64,000 nt of DNA, from assembly GCF_032163395.1 (NCBI RefSeq), contig NZ_CP119968.1:3126001-3190000 (forward strand), in the 5' to 3' direction. Shown here one piece after another: positions 8,928 to 17,946 of this stretch (positions are counted from its first letter, which is position 1; each line of letters opens with the position of its first letter). The notes beneath the pieces were generated by a model. It did not search any database. It saw nothing but the letters and a program-made list of their open reading frames with translations, and was not told where the DNA came from. The DNA comes from Gloeocapsopsis dulcis (GTDB lineage: Bacteria; Cyanobacteriota; Cyanobacteriia; Cyanobacteriales; Chroococcidiopsidaceae). A program made the translations under genes and the position numbers.

Positions 8928-10031
8928 TTAACTACTTGATTGCGTCCTTACCACATTTTCTCCACCAATCTCTTGCCCCTCGGCTAAACGTTTTGGTTGC
9001 AAATATAGATTTTCTAACAGTACCGCAGCCCCAGCTATCCAAGGCGGAACAATGACAGCGCCGATAATACCTAAAACTTGAGTTCCTCCCAACACAGCCA
9101 AAAGTTGATACAGTGGGTGAACTTGTACCGAAGAACCTACAAGTAGCGGATCGAGTACATACGTTTCTAGATTCTGAATAATGACAAACAACAGTAACAC
9201 CCAAACAAATGTTAAACCACCTTGAGAAATCGCCACAATCAAAGCGGGAACTGCACCTAAAACAGGTCCAATAAAGGGAATTAAGTTAGTAAACCCAGCA
9301 ATGACGCCCAAAGCCAAAGCAAATTCTGATAAACCCAAAATTCCTAAACCTAGGGTAATTGCAACTCCTAAAATCCCAGAAACTAAGACTCGACCTTGAA
9401 TATAACCACCCATCCGTTGACTAATCGGAACAACTTGGGCATCAAGGCGTTTGTCCCAAGGCTGGGGAAATAAACTAACGATCCCTTTAACTAAACTTTC
9501 GCGCCCAGCAACCATGTAGCCAGAAATTAACAGTGCTAAAATTAAGCTCAAGACTCCGTCAATAATGCTGCGCGTAAAGCCATAAGAACGCACTACGAGT
9601 TGTTGACCCGAACCAATAATCCAGCTTGTTAATGCTTGCGTATCAAAAAAGCGATCGATGAATTCGGGCTGTTCAGTTCCTAGCCTTAAAGCGATATTCT
9701 CTGCTAAAGTACGGAGATTATCGAGATAAACTGGAATTAAGCTGACTAAAGTTTGAAGTTGTTCCGCTACAGTAGGACCAATAATTAATCCTGCCCCAAT
9801 CACGATCGCGAGCAAAGTAAGATAAACGCTAATGACTGCTAGCCAGCGTGGTAAGCGGAGTTTTTCTGCTTTTTCAATGACAGGCGCGATCGCCGCCGCA
9901 ATCACCACTGCAATCATCACCGTTACTAGCAAACTCCGCAATTGCCATAACAGCACTACAAGAAAACCTGTAGCTACAATTAGTAGTAGATTCACCACCG
10001 ATATCCGATTGCGATTTAGTTGCGATGCCAT
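8928..10031 (-). CDS. AI-2E/PerM family membrane transporter
   Basis: Polytopic inner-membrane protein of the AI-2E transporter (UPF0118/PerM) family, 367 residues. It shows the family layout: an N-terminal pair of helices (VNLLLIVATGFLVVLLWQL, LLVTVMIAVVIAAAIAPVI), a cytoplasmic-type amphipathic middle (about 95-150), and a cluster of C-terminal helices with IAGFTNLIPFIGPVLGAVPA and the conserved LLAVLGGTQVLGIIGAV. Members include AI-2 exporters and Na+/H+ antiporters, so function cannot be fixed. The gene's first 16 bases overlap the 3' end of cysS, so the two are probably one transcript. Confidence 0.87.
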   Translation of the reverse strand: MASQLNRNRISVVNLLLIVATGFLVVLLWQLRSLLVTVMIAVVIAAAIAPVIEKAEKLRLPRWLAVISVYLTLLAIVIGAGLIIGPTVAEQLQTLVSLIPVYLDNLRTLAENIALRLGTEQPEFIDRFFDTQALTSWIIGSGQQLVVRSYGFTRSIIDGVLSLILALLISGYMVAGRESLVKGIVSLFPQPWDKRLDAQVVPISQRMGGYIQGRVLVSGILGVAITLGLGILGLSEFALALGVIAGFTNLIPFIGPVLGAVPALIVAISQGGLTFVWVLLLFVIIQNLETYVLDPLLVGSSVQVHPLYQLLAVLGGTQVLGIIGAVIVPPWIAGAAVLLENLYLQPKRLAEGQEIGGENVVRTQSSS

Positions 10032-11464
10032 CGCGTTACACCACCAGGCTGGTCAATTAACGTGATACCCTGATCCTGAAGTTCTTGACGAATACGATCT
10101 GCCTCTCCAAAATTCTTTGCTTTCTTGGCTGCAAGTCGCTGTTGAATTAAAGTCTCGATTTCTGTATCACCAAGCCCATCCGTAGCATTTGTATCTGCTT
10201 CGGGTTCAGCTTCAAAACCTAAAACTTGCGCCAAAGTCACTAGCGTATGCCATTGTTGTTCTAATTGTTCCGGCGGAGTTTCTGTTTTGCCTTGATGCAC
10301 TAAAATATTGCCTTCACGGCGTAACTCCTTAGCTAACTCAAATAGAACCGTCAATCCTCCAGGAAAATTGAAATCATCATCAACTTCTTCTTGAAACCTC
10401 TGTACCACTTCCTCTATCAAAGAACTCTCTCTTTCCTCAAATCCTAGTTGCTTGCCGTACTGATAGCCAAACAGTAGTCCTTCTCTAAGTGTATGCCAAC
10501 CATTCGTCGCTGCAGCGATCGCCTCATCAGTAAAATCTATTGGCTTGCGGTATTGGGCGGTTAATACAAACAACCTCACCGCCATTGGGTCTGTTGGGCG
10601 ATCTAACAATTCCCGAATCGTGATAAAATTACCCAAAGACTTGGACATTTTTTCTCCATCCACTGTCACCATGCCATTGTGCATCCAGTAATTAGCCAAA
10701 GGTTTACCTGTAACTGCTTCTGACTGGGCAATTTCGTTTTCATGGTGTGGAAAAATTAAATCTGCACCGCCAGCGTGAATATCAATCGTTTCGCCCAAAT
10801 TGTCACGCACCATCGCCGAACACTCAATATGCCAACCTGGACGTCCCGCGCCCCAAGGTGACTCCCACGCAGGTTCTCCGGTTTTTGCGCCTTTCCATAA
10901 CGCAAAATCAAATGGGTCTTTTTTCTTCTGATACTCAGGATCTTCGACATTGACGCGATCGCTTTTCCCCGCTTGCAAATCTTCTAATTTACGTCCCGAA
11001 AGCTTACCGTATGAATTAAACTGACGCACTGCGTAATAGACATCGCCATCGGCTGGGTAGGCGTAGCCTTTTTGTTCTAACTCGTACACCAAGCGCTTAA
11101 TTCCATCTAGCGTGTATGTTGCCCGAGGATAGGCGTCTGCGCGTTGAATGTTTAGCCTATCCATGTCTTCAAAGTATGCTTCGATATAGCGTTCAGCAAC
11201 CGCTTGCATAGAGCAGCCTTCTTGGCGCGCACGATTGAGAATTTTGTCATCAATATCCGTAAAGTTTTGGATATACTTCACTTGGTAGCCACGCCATTGT
11301 AAATATCGGCGAACAACATCCCAAACGATACACGCCCGTGCATGACCCAAATGACAGTAATCATATACAGTTACACCACAATAATACATATGTACTTTGC
11401 CAGCTTGTAGTGGGGTAAAGGTTTCCTTCCGACGGGTAAGTGTGTTGTATAGCGTTAAGGTCAT
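10016..11464 (-). CDS. cysS: Cysteinyl-tRNA synthetase
   Basis: Class I aminoacyl-tRNA synthetase charging tRNA-Cys. The HIGH motif is present as HLGHAR near residue 35 and KMSKS as EKMSKSLGN near residue 268. Zinc ligands are recognisable as the Cys in YYCGVTVYD, the Cys in WHIECSAM and the His/Glu of FPHHENE. The anticodon-binding alpha-helical domain follows, ending in the family-typical AKKAKNFGEADRIRQELQDQG. I prefer ATG 11464 (MTLTLYNTLTRRKE), where homologues begin, over an in-frame ATG ten codons upstream; neither has a strong Shine-Dalgarno. Downstream it overlaps the AI-2E permease gene. Confidence 0.96.
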   Translation of the reverse strand: MTLTLYNTLTRRKETFTPLQAGKVHMYYCGVTVYDYCHLGHARACIVWDVVRRYLQWRGYQVKYIQNFTDIDDKILNRARQEGCSMQAVAERYIEAYFEDMDRLNIQRADAYPRATYTLDGIKRLVYELEQKGYAYPADGDVYYAVRQFNSYGKLSGRKLEDLQAGKSDRVNVEDPEYQKKKDPFDFALWKGAKTGEPAWESPWGAGRPGWHIECSAMVRDNLGETIDIHAGGADLIFPHHENEIAQSEAVTGKPLANYWMHNGMVTVDGEKMSKSLGNFITIRELLDRPTDPMAVRLFVLTAQYRKPIDFTDEAIAAATNGWHTLREGLLFGYQYGKQLGFEERESSLIEEVVQRFQEEVDDDFNFPGGLTVLFELAKELRREGNILVHQGKTETPPEQLEQQWHTLVTLAQVLGFEAEPEADTNATDGLGDTEIETLIQQRLAAKKAKNFGEADRIRQELQDQGITLIDQPGGVTRWHRN

Positions 11465-11599
11465 GACAAAATTGTGAAATGAGCTTTTCGGCAATAATAG
11501 AAGAAGAGTGGAATGTGTCAGCTAGCAATCTTGAGAAAGTAGCTTTGATCGCCCTGTAACTCTATATTCCTATTTTTTGACATTTTCGACAGCACAGCT

Positions 11600-12685
11600 A
11601 TGCAATCTACAGCAACTTCAGATCATCAAGCAATGGACGCTCCAAAGCACGGCTTGCCGGTTACTATTATTACGGGTTTTCTGGGTAGCGGTAAGACAAC
11701 TCTACTCAATCATATCCTGGCAAATCAGGAAGGCTTGAAAACTGCGGTTTTAGTGAATGAGTTTGGTGAAATTGGGATCGACAATGAGTTAATCATCCAA
11801 ACTGGCGATGATATGGTGGAACTCAGCAACGGCTGCATCTGCTGTACCATCAATAATGACTTAGTAGAGGCGGTTTATAAAGTTCTCGAACGCCAGGATC
11901 AAGTTGATTATCTGGTAGTAGAAACAACTGGACTTGCCGATCCTTTACCTGTGGCGTTGACCTTTTTAGGAACTGAGTTACGTGACTTAACCCGCTTGGA
12001 TTCTATTATTACGATGGTAGATGCGGCGAACTACAGTTTAGATTTATTTACTTCACAAGCCGCACATAGTCAAATAGCCTACGGTGATGTGATTATTCTG
12101 AACAAAGCCGATTTAGTAGAAGAAGCCGAGTTAGAGCGCTTAGAAGGTAAAATTCGGGAAGTGAAAGAAGGTGCCAGAATTCTGCGGACTACGCGATCGC
12201 AAGTTTCCCTACCATTAATTTTGAGTGTTGGTCTATTTGAGTCTGATAAGTATTTTGATACTGAAGACGAACATGAGCATCATCACGATCATGACCACGA
12301 TCATCACCATGACCACAATTGCGAACACGATCACCACGATCATCACCATCACTCGCACCACTTAGAAAATGATGGTTTCACCTCAATATCGTTTCAAAGT
12401 GATCAGCCATTATCAATTCGTAAGTTTCAGTATTTCTTAGATAATCAATTACCTGAAACTGTATTCCGCGCTAAAGGTATTTTGTGGTTTGAGGAAAGTC
12501 CCAAGCGTCACATTTTCCACTTGTGTGGTAAGCGTTTTAGTATTGATGATGAAGAATGGAATGGCGATCGCAAAAATCAGTTAGTGCTAATCGGGCAAAA
12601 TCTCGATCATGAAACTTTACGTACTCAATTAGAAAACTGTATTTGTCTTCCTTCTACATCGCGTGGTAAAGGTTTCGGCAAGTAG
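11600..12685 (+). CDS. CobW/COG0523 G3E GTPase, putative zinc metallochaperone
   Basis: G3E-family P-loop GTPase of 361 residues that hands metal to client proteins. Walker A GFLGSGKTT is at residues 26-34, the invariant metal-binding CxCC at residues about 78-81 (NGCICCTI), the switch/Walker B ETTGLADP near 116, and the guanine-specificity NKAD in the middle. Residues about 224-254 are a dense His/Asp/Glu tract (more than 15 His) typical of zinc-binding COG0523 members. The C-terminal CobW domain follows (FRAKGILWF, LVLIGQNLD). Zinc is the likeliest metal; cobalamin synthesis is less likely since no cob genes are nearby. No Zur-box-like palindrome was evident upstream. Confidence 0.88.
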   Translation: MQSTATSDHQAMDAPKHGLPVTIITGFLGSGKTTLLNHILANQEGLKTAVLVNEFGEIGIDNELIIQTGDDMVELSNGCICCTINNDLVEAVYKVLERQDQVDYLVVETTGLADPLPVALTFLGTELRDLTRLDSIITMVDAANYSLDLFTSQAAHSQIAYGDVIILNKADLVEEAELERLEGKIREVKEGARILRTTRSQVSLPLILSVGLFESDKYFDTEDEHEHHHDHDHDHHHDHNCEHDHHDHHHHSHHLENDGFTSISFQSDQPLSIRKFQYFLDNQLPETVFRAKGILWFEESPKRHIFHLCGKRFSIDDEEWNGDRKNQLVLIGQNLDHETLRTQLENCICLPSTSRGKGFGK

Positions 12686-12694
12686 ATGATTCAA

Positions 12695-12734
12695 GAGAGT
12701 TAAGAGCTATTTCAAGTAACAATTCTTAACTCTC
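12695..12734 (+). terminator. 11-bp inverted repeat downstream of the CobW-type gene
   Basis: GAGAGTTAAGA (12695-12705) and TCTTAACTCTC (12724-12734) form a perfect 11-bp stem with an 18-nt loop, starting 10 bp after the stop codon. No poly-T tail follows, so this is a likely transcript end or stabiliser rather than a textbook terminator. Confidence 0.5.
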
Positions 12735-13097
12735 ACTATTGCTACATTTATTGCAAGGCAGGCAATTTTCTCAATTGTCAACATATCTAATTCTCAAGTA
12801 ATCCTAATTTTAGGTAAAAATTAACTCTTTCCCTTCCTCTGTGTCCTCTGCGTTACGGTTGGAGGGAGGGTGGGGGAAACCTCCGCCCCTTTGGTATGGT
12901 TCCTCTATGGTTCATTCATTCTTTACGTTTGCAACCTATATACGACTGCTGTATAAAATTATACTAGTTGCTGCCATTGGAATTTTAACGAAAGAAAGGT
13001 TGTGTTAGATGATAAAATCTCTCACTTAAATAGGTTTAATAATTACCTGGATCTGCAACAGTTGAAATCCCTAGCTCAGCGCTAGATATAGATTACT
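12735..13097. other. Non-coding gap before the AraC gene
   Basis: Holds a copy of the dispersed CTCTGTGTCCTCTGCGTTACGG repeat (about 12836-12860) followed by a G-rich stretch (GGAGGGAGGGTGGGGGAAACC) and a TATGGTTCCTCTATGGTTCATT direct repeat. The last 150 bp are AT-rich and presumably carry the AraC promoter; I see no copy of the 15-bp operator motif found at 14105 and 16865. Confidence 0.5.
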
Positions 13098-14090
13098 ATG
13101 CTTTCAAAGCAAAGCTCCCTAGAATTTATAGAAGTAGACATCCATAAAACTAGCATCCATTTACTAGAAGAATTTGAAGCAATTTACGAGCTACCAGAAG
13201 CCCAAGGCGTGGGATACTACCAAGATTGTGAACTTTGTGATGGATTGTTGCTGTCAAATTTTAACTACAAAACCTATGATGATGAAATAAATAAAGCACC
13301 CGATCGCGAACATTCCTTAGAATTCGTCATCGATCTTGTCGGAAATATCGAATTACCTGGACGTTCCCAGACGTCACGCGATCGCCTAGGTGACACTGGA
13401 CAATTTTATTTAATTGGTAGTGGTATCGCACCAGCACAAACTACCGTGCAAATGGCACAACAACACTACTTAGGAATTGAAGTACACATCGAACCAGAAT
13501 TGTTCAAAAATCTTTTCTGTTACTCAGGAGCAATTCCTCCAGAATCAAGATTATTATTTCAGGAAAATGAATGGCAGACACGGTTTCCAGCACAACCAAT
13601 CACACCTGCAATGCGCGTAGCGGTACAACAAATTTTGCATTGTCCGTATTACGGTTTAACCAAACGGATGTATTTGCAGTCAAAAGTGATTGAATTATGG
13701 GCTTTAATTCTCGAACCGCTGCTTAAAGAAACGAAAGCTCAAAAAAGGCAGTTTAAACTTAAACCAGAAGATATTGACCGCATTTACCACGCCAAAGAAA
13801 TGTTACTGGCGTGTCTAGATAATCCGCCTTCTTTGATAGATCTTGCACGGGCAGTGGGATTGAATGACTACAAGCTAAAAATTGGTTTTCGCCAGATTTT
13901 TGGAAAAACAGTATTTGGATACTTGCACGAATGTCGCTTAGAGCGATCGCGCTTACTTCTCGATGCTGGTAATCTTACTGTGGCTGGAGTTGCTCATGCA
14001 GTGGGTTTTACCAATCGAGGTGATTTCGCAGCAGCATTTCGGCGTAAGTTTGGTGTTAATCCTAGCGTTTACGTGCGTTCAAAGCAGTAA
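13098..14090 (+). CDS. AraC-family transcriptional regulator (PchR-like)
   Basis: A 330-residue AraC/XylS regulator. The last 100 residues hold two helix-turn-helices: one around ACLDNPPSLIDLARAVGLNDYKLKIGFRQIFGKTVFGYL and one around LTVAGVAHAVGFTNRGDFAAAFRRKFGVNPSVYV, matching the AraC signature. The N-terminal 200 residues resemble the ligand-sensing part of PchR-type regulators that respond to ferric siderophores (FYLIGSGIAPAQTTVQM). It is followed by a TonB-dependent receptor and a siderophore-binding protein, so it most likely activates their uptake when iron is scarce and the siderophore is present. A repeated 15-bp motif upstream of those genes is the candidate target. Confidence 0.9.
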   Translation: MLSKQSSLEFIEVDIHKTSIHLLEEFEAIYELPEAQGVGYYQDCELCDGLLLSNFNYKTYDDEINKAPDREHSLEFVIDLVGNIELPGRSQTSRDRLGDTGQFYLIGSGIAPAQTTVQMAQQHYLGIEVHIEPELFKNLFCYSGAIPPESRLLFQENEWQTRFPAQPITPAMRVAVQQILHCPYYGLTKRMYLQSKVIELWALILEPLLKETKAQKRQFKLKPEDIDRIYHAKEMLLACLDNPPSLIDLARAVGLNDYKLKIGFRQIFGKTVFGYLHECRLERSRLLLDAGNLTVAGVAHAVGFTNRGDFAAAFRRKFGVNPSVYVRSKQ

Positions 14091-14104
14091 ATCTAACCTG
14101 AAAA

Positions 14105-14141
14105 ATCCGTTTGGCGATCAAAAAAGATCCGTTTGGCGATC
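14105..14141 (+). promoter_or_regulatory. Tandem 15-bp direct repeat, candidate AraC/PchR operator
   Basis: ATCCGTTTGGCGATC occurs exactly at 14105-14119 and again at 14127-14141, 22 bp apart start to start (two helical turns), between the AraC gene and the receptor gene. AraC-family dimers commonly bind such in-phase direct repeats. A 13-of-14-base match to its first 14 bases recurs at the binding-protein gene (16865). Confidence 0.65.
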
Positions 14142-14244
14142 GCTTCGTGTGTGTACTTCCTTTATCATCCACATACATTGGACTACTTGCCAATTATTTT
14201 TAACAAGAAGCACAAACGGTTGCTTTGTGGTGTGGTGGATAGGA

Positions 14245-16836
14245 ATGATGACGCGATCGCTGGGATTTTTACTCACAACCTTTTTATTCATAGATTTAAC
14301 TCAAGCTGCTGCTACAGCAGCAATTCCTCGAATCAGTACACTTCAGCCTGCAAGAACTCATCCTCAAGGGGTACTCGCGCACAGTTCTAATTCAGCTGTA
14401 GTGATTACAGGCGTGAGGATTAATCGTGTTGCCACAGGTATTGAAGTCGTTTTAGAAACCGCAACGAGTGAAGCATTACAAGCGACGACTCGCAGTGAAG
14501 GAAACAATGCGATCGCGGATATTAACAATGCGCAGTTACGCTTACCGTCAGGAAATTTCTTTCGTCAAGACAATCCAGCAGCAGGAATCGCATCTGTAAC
14601 AGTGACTAACTCTGATGCTAACAGTATCCGCGTGACCGTTATAGGCGATACAGCACCTCAAGTCGAGCTATATGATAGTGACACAGCTTTAATTGTTAGC
14701 TTTACAACTACAGGCACGCCAGAAGCTGAACCCTCAGCAGAGGAACCGATTGAAATCGTGGTGACGGCAACACGTACAGAAGAAGAACTTACTAATGTAC
14801 CGCGTTCGGTAACAATTATTACCCGCGAACAAATCGAGGAGCAAACAGCTGCGTCAAGGGATCTTCAAGATCTTCTCAGTAGAACAGTTCCTGGCTACGG
14901 AGCTTCTAGCAGAAGAGCATTCAGCAATTCGACTACATTGCGGGGGCGTACGCCGCTCGTTTTAATTGATGGTACACCCCAGAGTACGAATGATAGGTCT
15001 TTTGGTAGAGAATTAAGAACTATCGATCCCGCATCGATCGAGCGTATTGAGGTCGTACGAGGTCCTTCGGCAATTTATGGTCAAGGCGCAACCGGCGGGG
15101 TGATTAACATCATTACGCGGCAAGCTGACGAACAACGGTTGAGTTCTACCGTAGAAGTCGGTGTTGATGCGGCGTTGGGGAACTTGGAAGCCGAAAGTTT
15201 TGGTAATTACCTAGAATATGGACTTTCAATTAATGAAGACGATGTTGATTTGTTAGTCACGCTGTCACGCGATGATGCCGGAGTCAGCTTTGATGCCCAA
15301 GGCGATCGCCTGGCAACGGTTCAGGGTACCGACGAAAGCGAAACTTTTAATATCTTTGGTAAGTTAGGGTGGGATATCGCTGCGCAACAACGCCTGCAAT
15401 TGAGTGTCAATCACTACAATACGCAGCGCGATACGAATGCCATCACTGATACGAGTATTGACGAAATTCCTGGTATTCAAAAAGCCCGCGCGATCGTGTT
15501 TGATGAAGGAATCGAATACATTGATGCTTCGCCGCAGTTAGACCGCAATACGCTTGTTAGTTTGAGTTACACCCATGCAAATCTCTTAGGCAGTCAAGTA
15601 GGTTTACAAACTTACTACCGTACCAATAATGTACAAAGCGATCCGCGCGATCGCCGCAGTCGCGATCAAGGTATTTATCAGGGATTTGGCGAGTTTGAAA
15701 CTTGGGGTGGACGGCTGCAAATTGAAACTCCAATTAACCCCGCGCTGAGCCTACTGTGGGGCGCTGATTATGCGAACGAAGAGAACTTCGACGGGAGAAA
15801 TTTATTTGATCCGAATGACTATGACAACAGTGGAGGGCGAATTTACCGCAAAATCAATGAACTCACAATTGTTCCGCGCTATCAACTGAGTAGCCTTGGA
15901 CTATTTGCCCAATTGCAGTGGGATGTGAATGAGCGCGTAGCGTTGAGTGGCGGCTTGCGTCACGAACGTATTGGTGTCAGCGTAGACGACTACACGCCGT
16001 TATTCGACAGCAATTTTGATCCTTACAGCGGTTCTCCAGTCCAAGGTGGAGAACAAGACTTTAGCGACACAGTGTTTAATGCTGCTGTCCTCTACCGCGC
16101 TACCGATGAAATCAGTTTATTTGCTAACTTTGCTCAAGGCTTTTCCGTTCCTGCGTTCAGTGATGTACTGCTTGCTCCACCCGCAGACTTTGATTTTTCT
16201 ACAAGTGTCAGCGATCTCCAACCACAAAAAGTCAATAGCTACGAGCTAGGCGTACGCGGTAATTGGAATTCTTTACAACTATCTTTGGCAGGTTTTTACA
16301 ATCAATCAGACTTGGGTTCAACTCTGGTAGATCTCGACGGTGACAACTTCTATGAGACAGTTCGCGCCCCAGAACGAGTTTACGGCATCGAAGTTAGCCT
16401 TGATTGGCAAGCTACCCGCGACTGGAGGCTTGGTAGTACACTAACATGGTCAGAAGGCGAAGCCGATATTGAGGATAATGACAACTATCTTGCTTTAAGC
16501 ACTTTTCGCATTCAACCAATCAAGCTAACTGCCTATGTTGAGCATCAAACGACCCCAGGTTGGCGCAATCGTCTCCAAGCATTGTTTGTCGGTACTCGCG
16601 ATCGCGCTTTTACCGATGGCATCGATCTGGCACCCGTTAGCGATAGCTACCTAGTTGTAGATTACATTAGCAGCATTCAACTCGGTGCAGGTACACTCTC
16701 AATTGGTATTGAGAACTTACTTAATAACCAATATTACCCAGCTTATGACCAATCATTACGAATTGACGGTTTTGATAGTTTCCTCAGTCCAGCCAATGGA
16801 AGAACTATCAGTCTTCGCTACCGCGTCAGTTGGTAA
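14245..16836 (+). CDS. TonB-dependent siderophore receptor with N-terminal AMIN domain
   Basis: Outer-membrane ferric-siderophore receptor, 863 residues. Order: signal peptide (SLGFLLTTFLFIDLTQAAATAA), an AMIN domain (VVITGVRINRVATGIEVVLE to about residue 150) as often found in cyanobacterial receptors and thought to bind peptidoglycan or envelope polymers, a TonB-box-like EIVVTATRTEEE, the plug domain (VPRSVTIITREQIEEQ, LIDGTP, IERIEVVRGPSAIYGQGATGG), and a beta-barrel with many alternating aromatic strands ending in the aromatic residue Trp (RYRVSW). I start at ATG 14245, right after AGGA; the frame stays open far upstream into the AraC gene, but no signal peptide is encoded there. Siderophore specificity is unknown. 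Confidence 0.93.
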   Translation: MMTRSLGFLLTTFLFIDLTQAAATAAIPRISTLQPARTHPQGVLAHSSNSAVVITGVRINRVATGIEVVLETATSEALQATTRSEGNNAIADINNAQLRLPSGNFFRQDNPAAGIASVTVTNSDANSIRVTVIGDTAPQVELYDSDTALIVSFTTTGTPEAEPSAEEPIEIVVTATRTEEELTNVPRSVTIITREQIEEQTAASRDLQDLLSRTVPGYGASSRRAFSNSTTLRGRTPLVLIDGTPQSTNDRSFGRELRTIDPASIERIEVVRGPSAIYGQGATGGVINIITRQADEQRLSSTVEVGVDAALGNLEAESFGNYLEYGLSINEDDVDLLVTLSRDDAGVSFDAQGDRLATVQGTDESETFNIFGKLGWDIAAQQRLQLSVNHYNTQRDTNAITDTSIDEIPGIQKARAIVFDEGIEYIDASPQLDRNTLVSLSYTHANLLGSQVGLQTYYRTNNVQSDPRDRRSRDQGIYQGFGEFETWGGRLQIETPINPALSLLWGADYANEENFDGRNLFDPNDYDNSGGRIYRKINELTIVPRYQLSSLGLFAQLQWDVNERVALSGGLRHERIGVSVDDYTPLFDSNFDPYSGSPVQGGEQDFSDTVFNAAVLYRATDEISLFANFAQGFSVPAFSDVLLAPPADFDFSTSVSDLQPQKVNSYELGVRGNWNSLQLSLAGFYNQSDLGSTLVDLDGDNFYETVRAPERVYGIEVSLDWQATRDWRLGSTLTWSEGEADIEDNDNYLALSTFRIQPIKLTAYVEHQTTPGWRNRLQALFVGTRDRAFTDGIDLAPVSDSYLVVDYISSIQLGAGTLSIGIENLLNNQYYPAYDQSLRIDGFDSFLSPANGRTISLRYRVSW

Positions 16837-16864
16837 TTTGGCTTGAGAACCTAGTTTACTTAAG

Positions 16865-16878
16865 ATCCATTTGGCGAT
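16865..16878 (+). promoter_or_regulatory. Third copy of the AraC/PchR-type operator motif
   Basis: ATCCATTTGGCGAT matches the 14105/14127 motif at 13 of 14 positions. It ends on the ATG of the binding-protein gene (16877), so regulator binding here could affect both transcription and access to the start codon. Only a single half-site is evident. Confidence 0.5.
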
Positions 16879-17857
16879 GACCCAGCGAAAGCTCACTCGA
16901 ATTTTACACCGCTATGCAGCAATATCTTTGTTCTTGCTGACGATTGCAATTGCTTGTGCTTGTAACAATGTCATATCGCAACACTCTGCCTCGACTAATT
17001 TACATCCGTCTGCATCAAATTGTCGATTAATTAAACACGCAATGGGCGAAACTTGCGTACCTATAAAACCACAGCGAATTGTAACAATTAGCGGGTTTGC
17101 TGTCGGTAGCCTTTTGTCACTCAATGTTAAACCCGTAGCTACCATCACAGATGTTGCATCAATTTGGCAAGATCAACTTAAAGATGTTGAAAACCTGGGT
17201 ACTGAGGAGCAAGTTAATCTTGAGTCACTTCTGCAGATCAAACCTGATTTGATTTTTGCGAGTAAGTGGACTGCGGAAGCAATCTATGACAAACTCACTC
17301 GCATCGCGCCCACAGTGGTAGACGATTTTCAACGCTGGCGTGAGTGGAAAGATGTGTTTATGCTACACGCTGAAGCATTAGGAATGACGGCTCAAGCACA
17401 ACAATTAATGGAGGAATATCGCGATCGCGTTGTCCAACTCAAAGCACATCTAAAACAGACACCGCCGACTCAAGTCTCTCTTGTCCGCCTCTACTATGAT
17501 GGCAGGATTATTCTTTATCTTAAAGATTCTTTTGCTGGAGCAATTCTTGAGGAAATCGGTATTTCTCGCCCTCCATCTCAAAACAAAGATGACTTTCTCA
17601 AAGTAATTAGTAAAGAAGCAATTCAGGAAGCTGACGGAGATATTATTTTTGTCTGGACATTCGGAGAAAATACAAGAGTAGCACAGGCTTCTCAAGATGC
17701 TTTGAGAAGAATGAAATCCGATCCCCTGTGGCTGCAGTTAAACGCCGTTAAACAAAACCGAGTTTATGAAGTAGGTAATTATTGGAATATATTGAGTAGT
17801 CCTCGACAAGCAAACTTGATTATTGATGATTTATTCAAATATTTAATAGATCATTAG
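16877..17857 (+). CDS. Iron-siderophore ABC transporter substrate-binding protein (FecB/FepB type)
   Basis: Periplasmic ferric-siderophore-binding protein of the TroA-like (cluster A-II) fold, about 326 residues. It has an N-terminal hydrophobic segment ending in a lipobox-like AIACACNN, so it is probably a lipoprotein. The body shows the family signature PQRIVTISGFAVGSLLSLNVKPVA, then NLGTEEQVNLESLLQIKPDLIF and the terminal VYEVGNYWNI. Start at ATG 16877; an upstream in-frame TTG (16871) lies inside the operator-like motif. It follows the receptor by 40 bp, and no permease or ATPase genes follow here, so the partner membrane complex must be encoded elsewhere. Confidence 0.9.
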   Translation: MTQRKLTRILHRYAAISLFLLTIAIACACNNVISQHSASTNLHPSASNCRLIKHAMGETCVPIKPQRIVTISGFAVGSLLSLNVKPVATITDVASIWQDQLKDVENLGTEEQVNLESLLQIKPDLIFASKWTAEAIYDKLTRIAPTVVDDFQRWREWKDVFMLHAEALGMTAQAQQLMEEYRDRVVQLKAHLKQTPPTQVSLVRLYYDGRIILYLKDSFAGAILEEIGISRPPSQNKDDFLKVISKEAIQEADGDIIFVWTFGENTRVAQASQDALRRMKSDPLWLQLNAVKQNRVYEVGNYWNILSSPRQANLIIDDLFKYLIDH

Positions 17858-17946
17858 TACATTTTTCTCGAATATATTAACTACTAAATCTGCGACCGCT
17901 AAGCAACGATGTTTGATTTGCAAAGATGAAATAAAGCGATCGCTCT

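Noticed and set aside
13963-14244. N-terminal extension of the TonB receptor frame back into the AraC gene
   Set aside because: The extension overlaps the AraC C-terminus out of frame and precedes a normal signal peptide at 14245 with AGGA before it.
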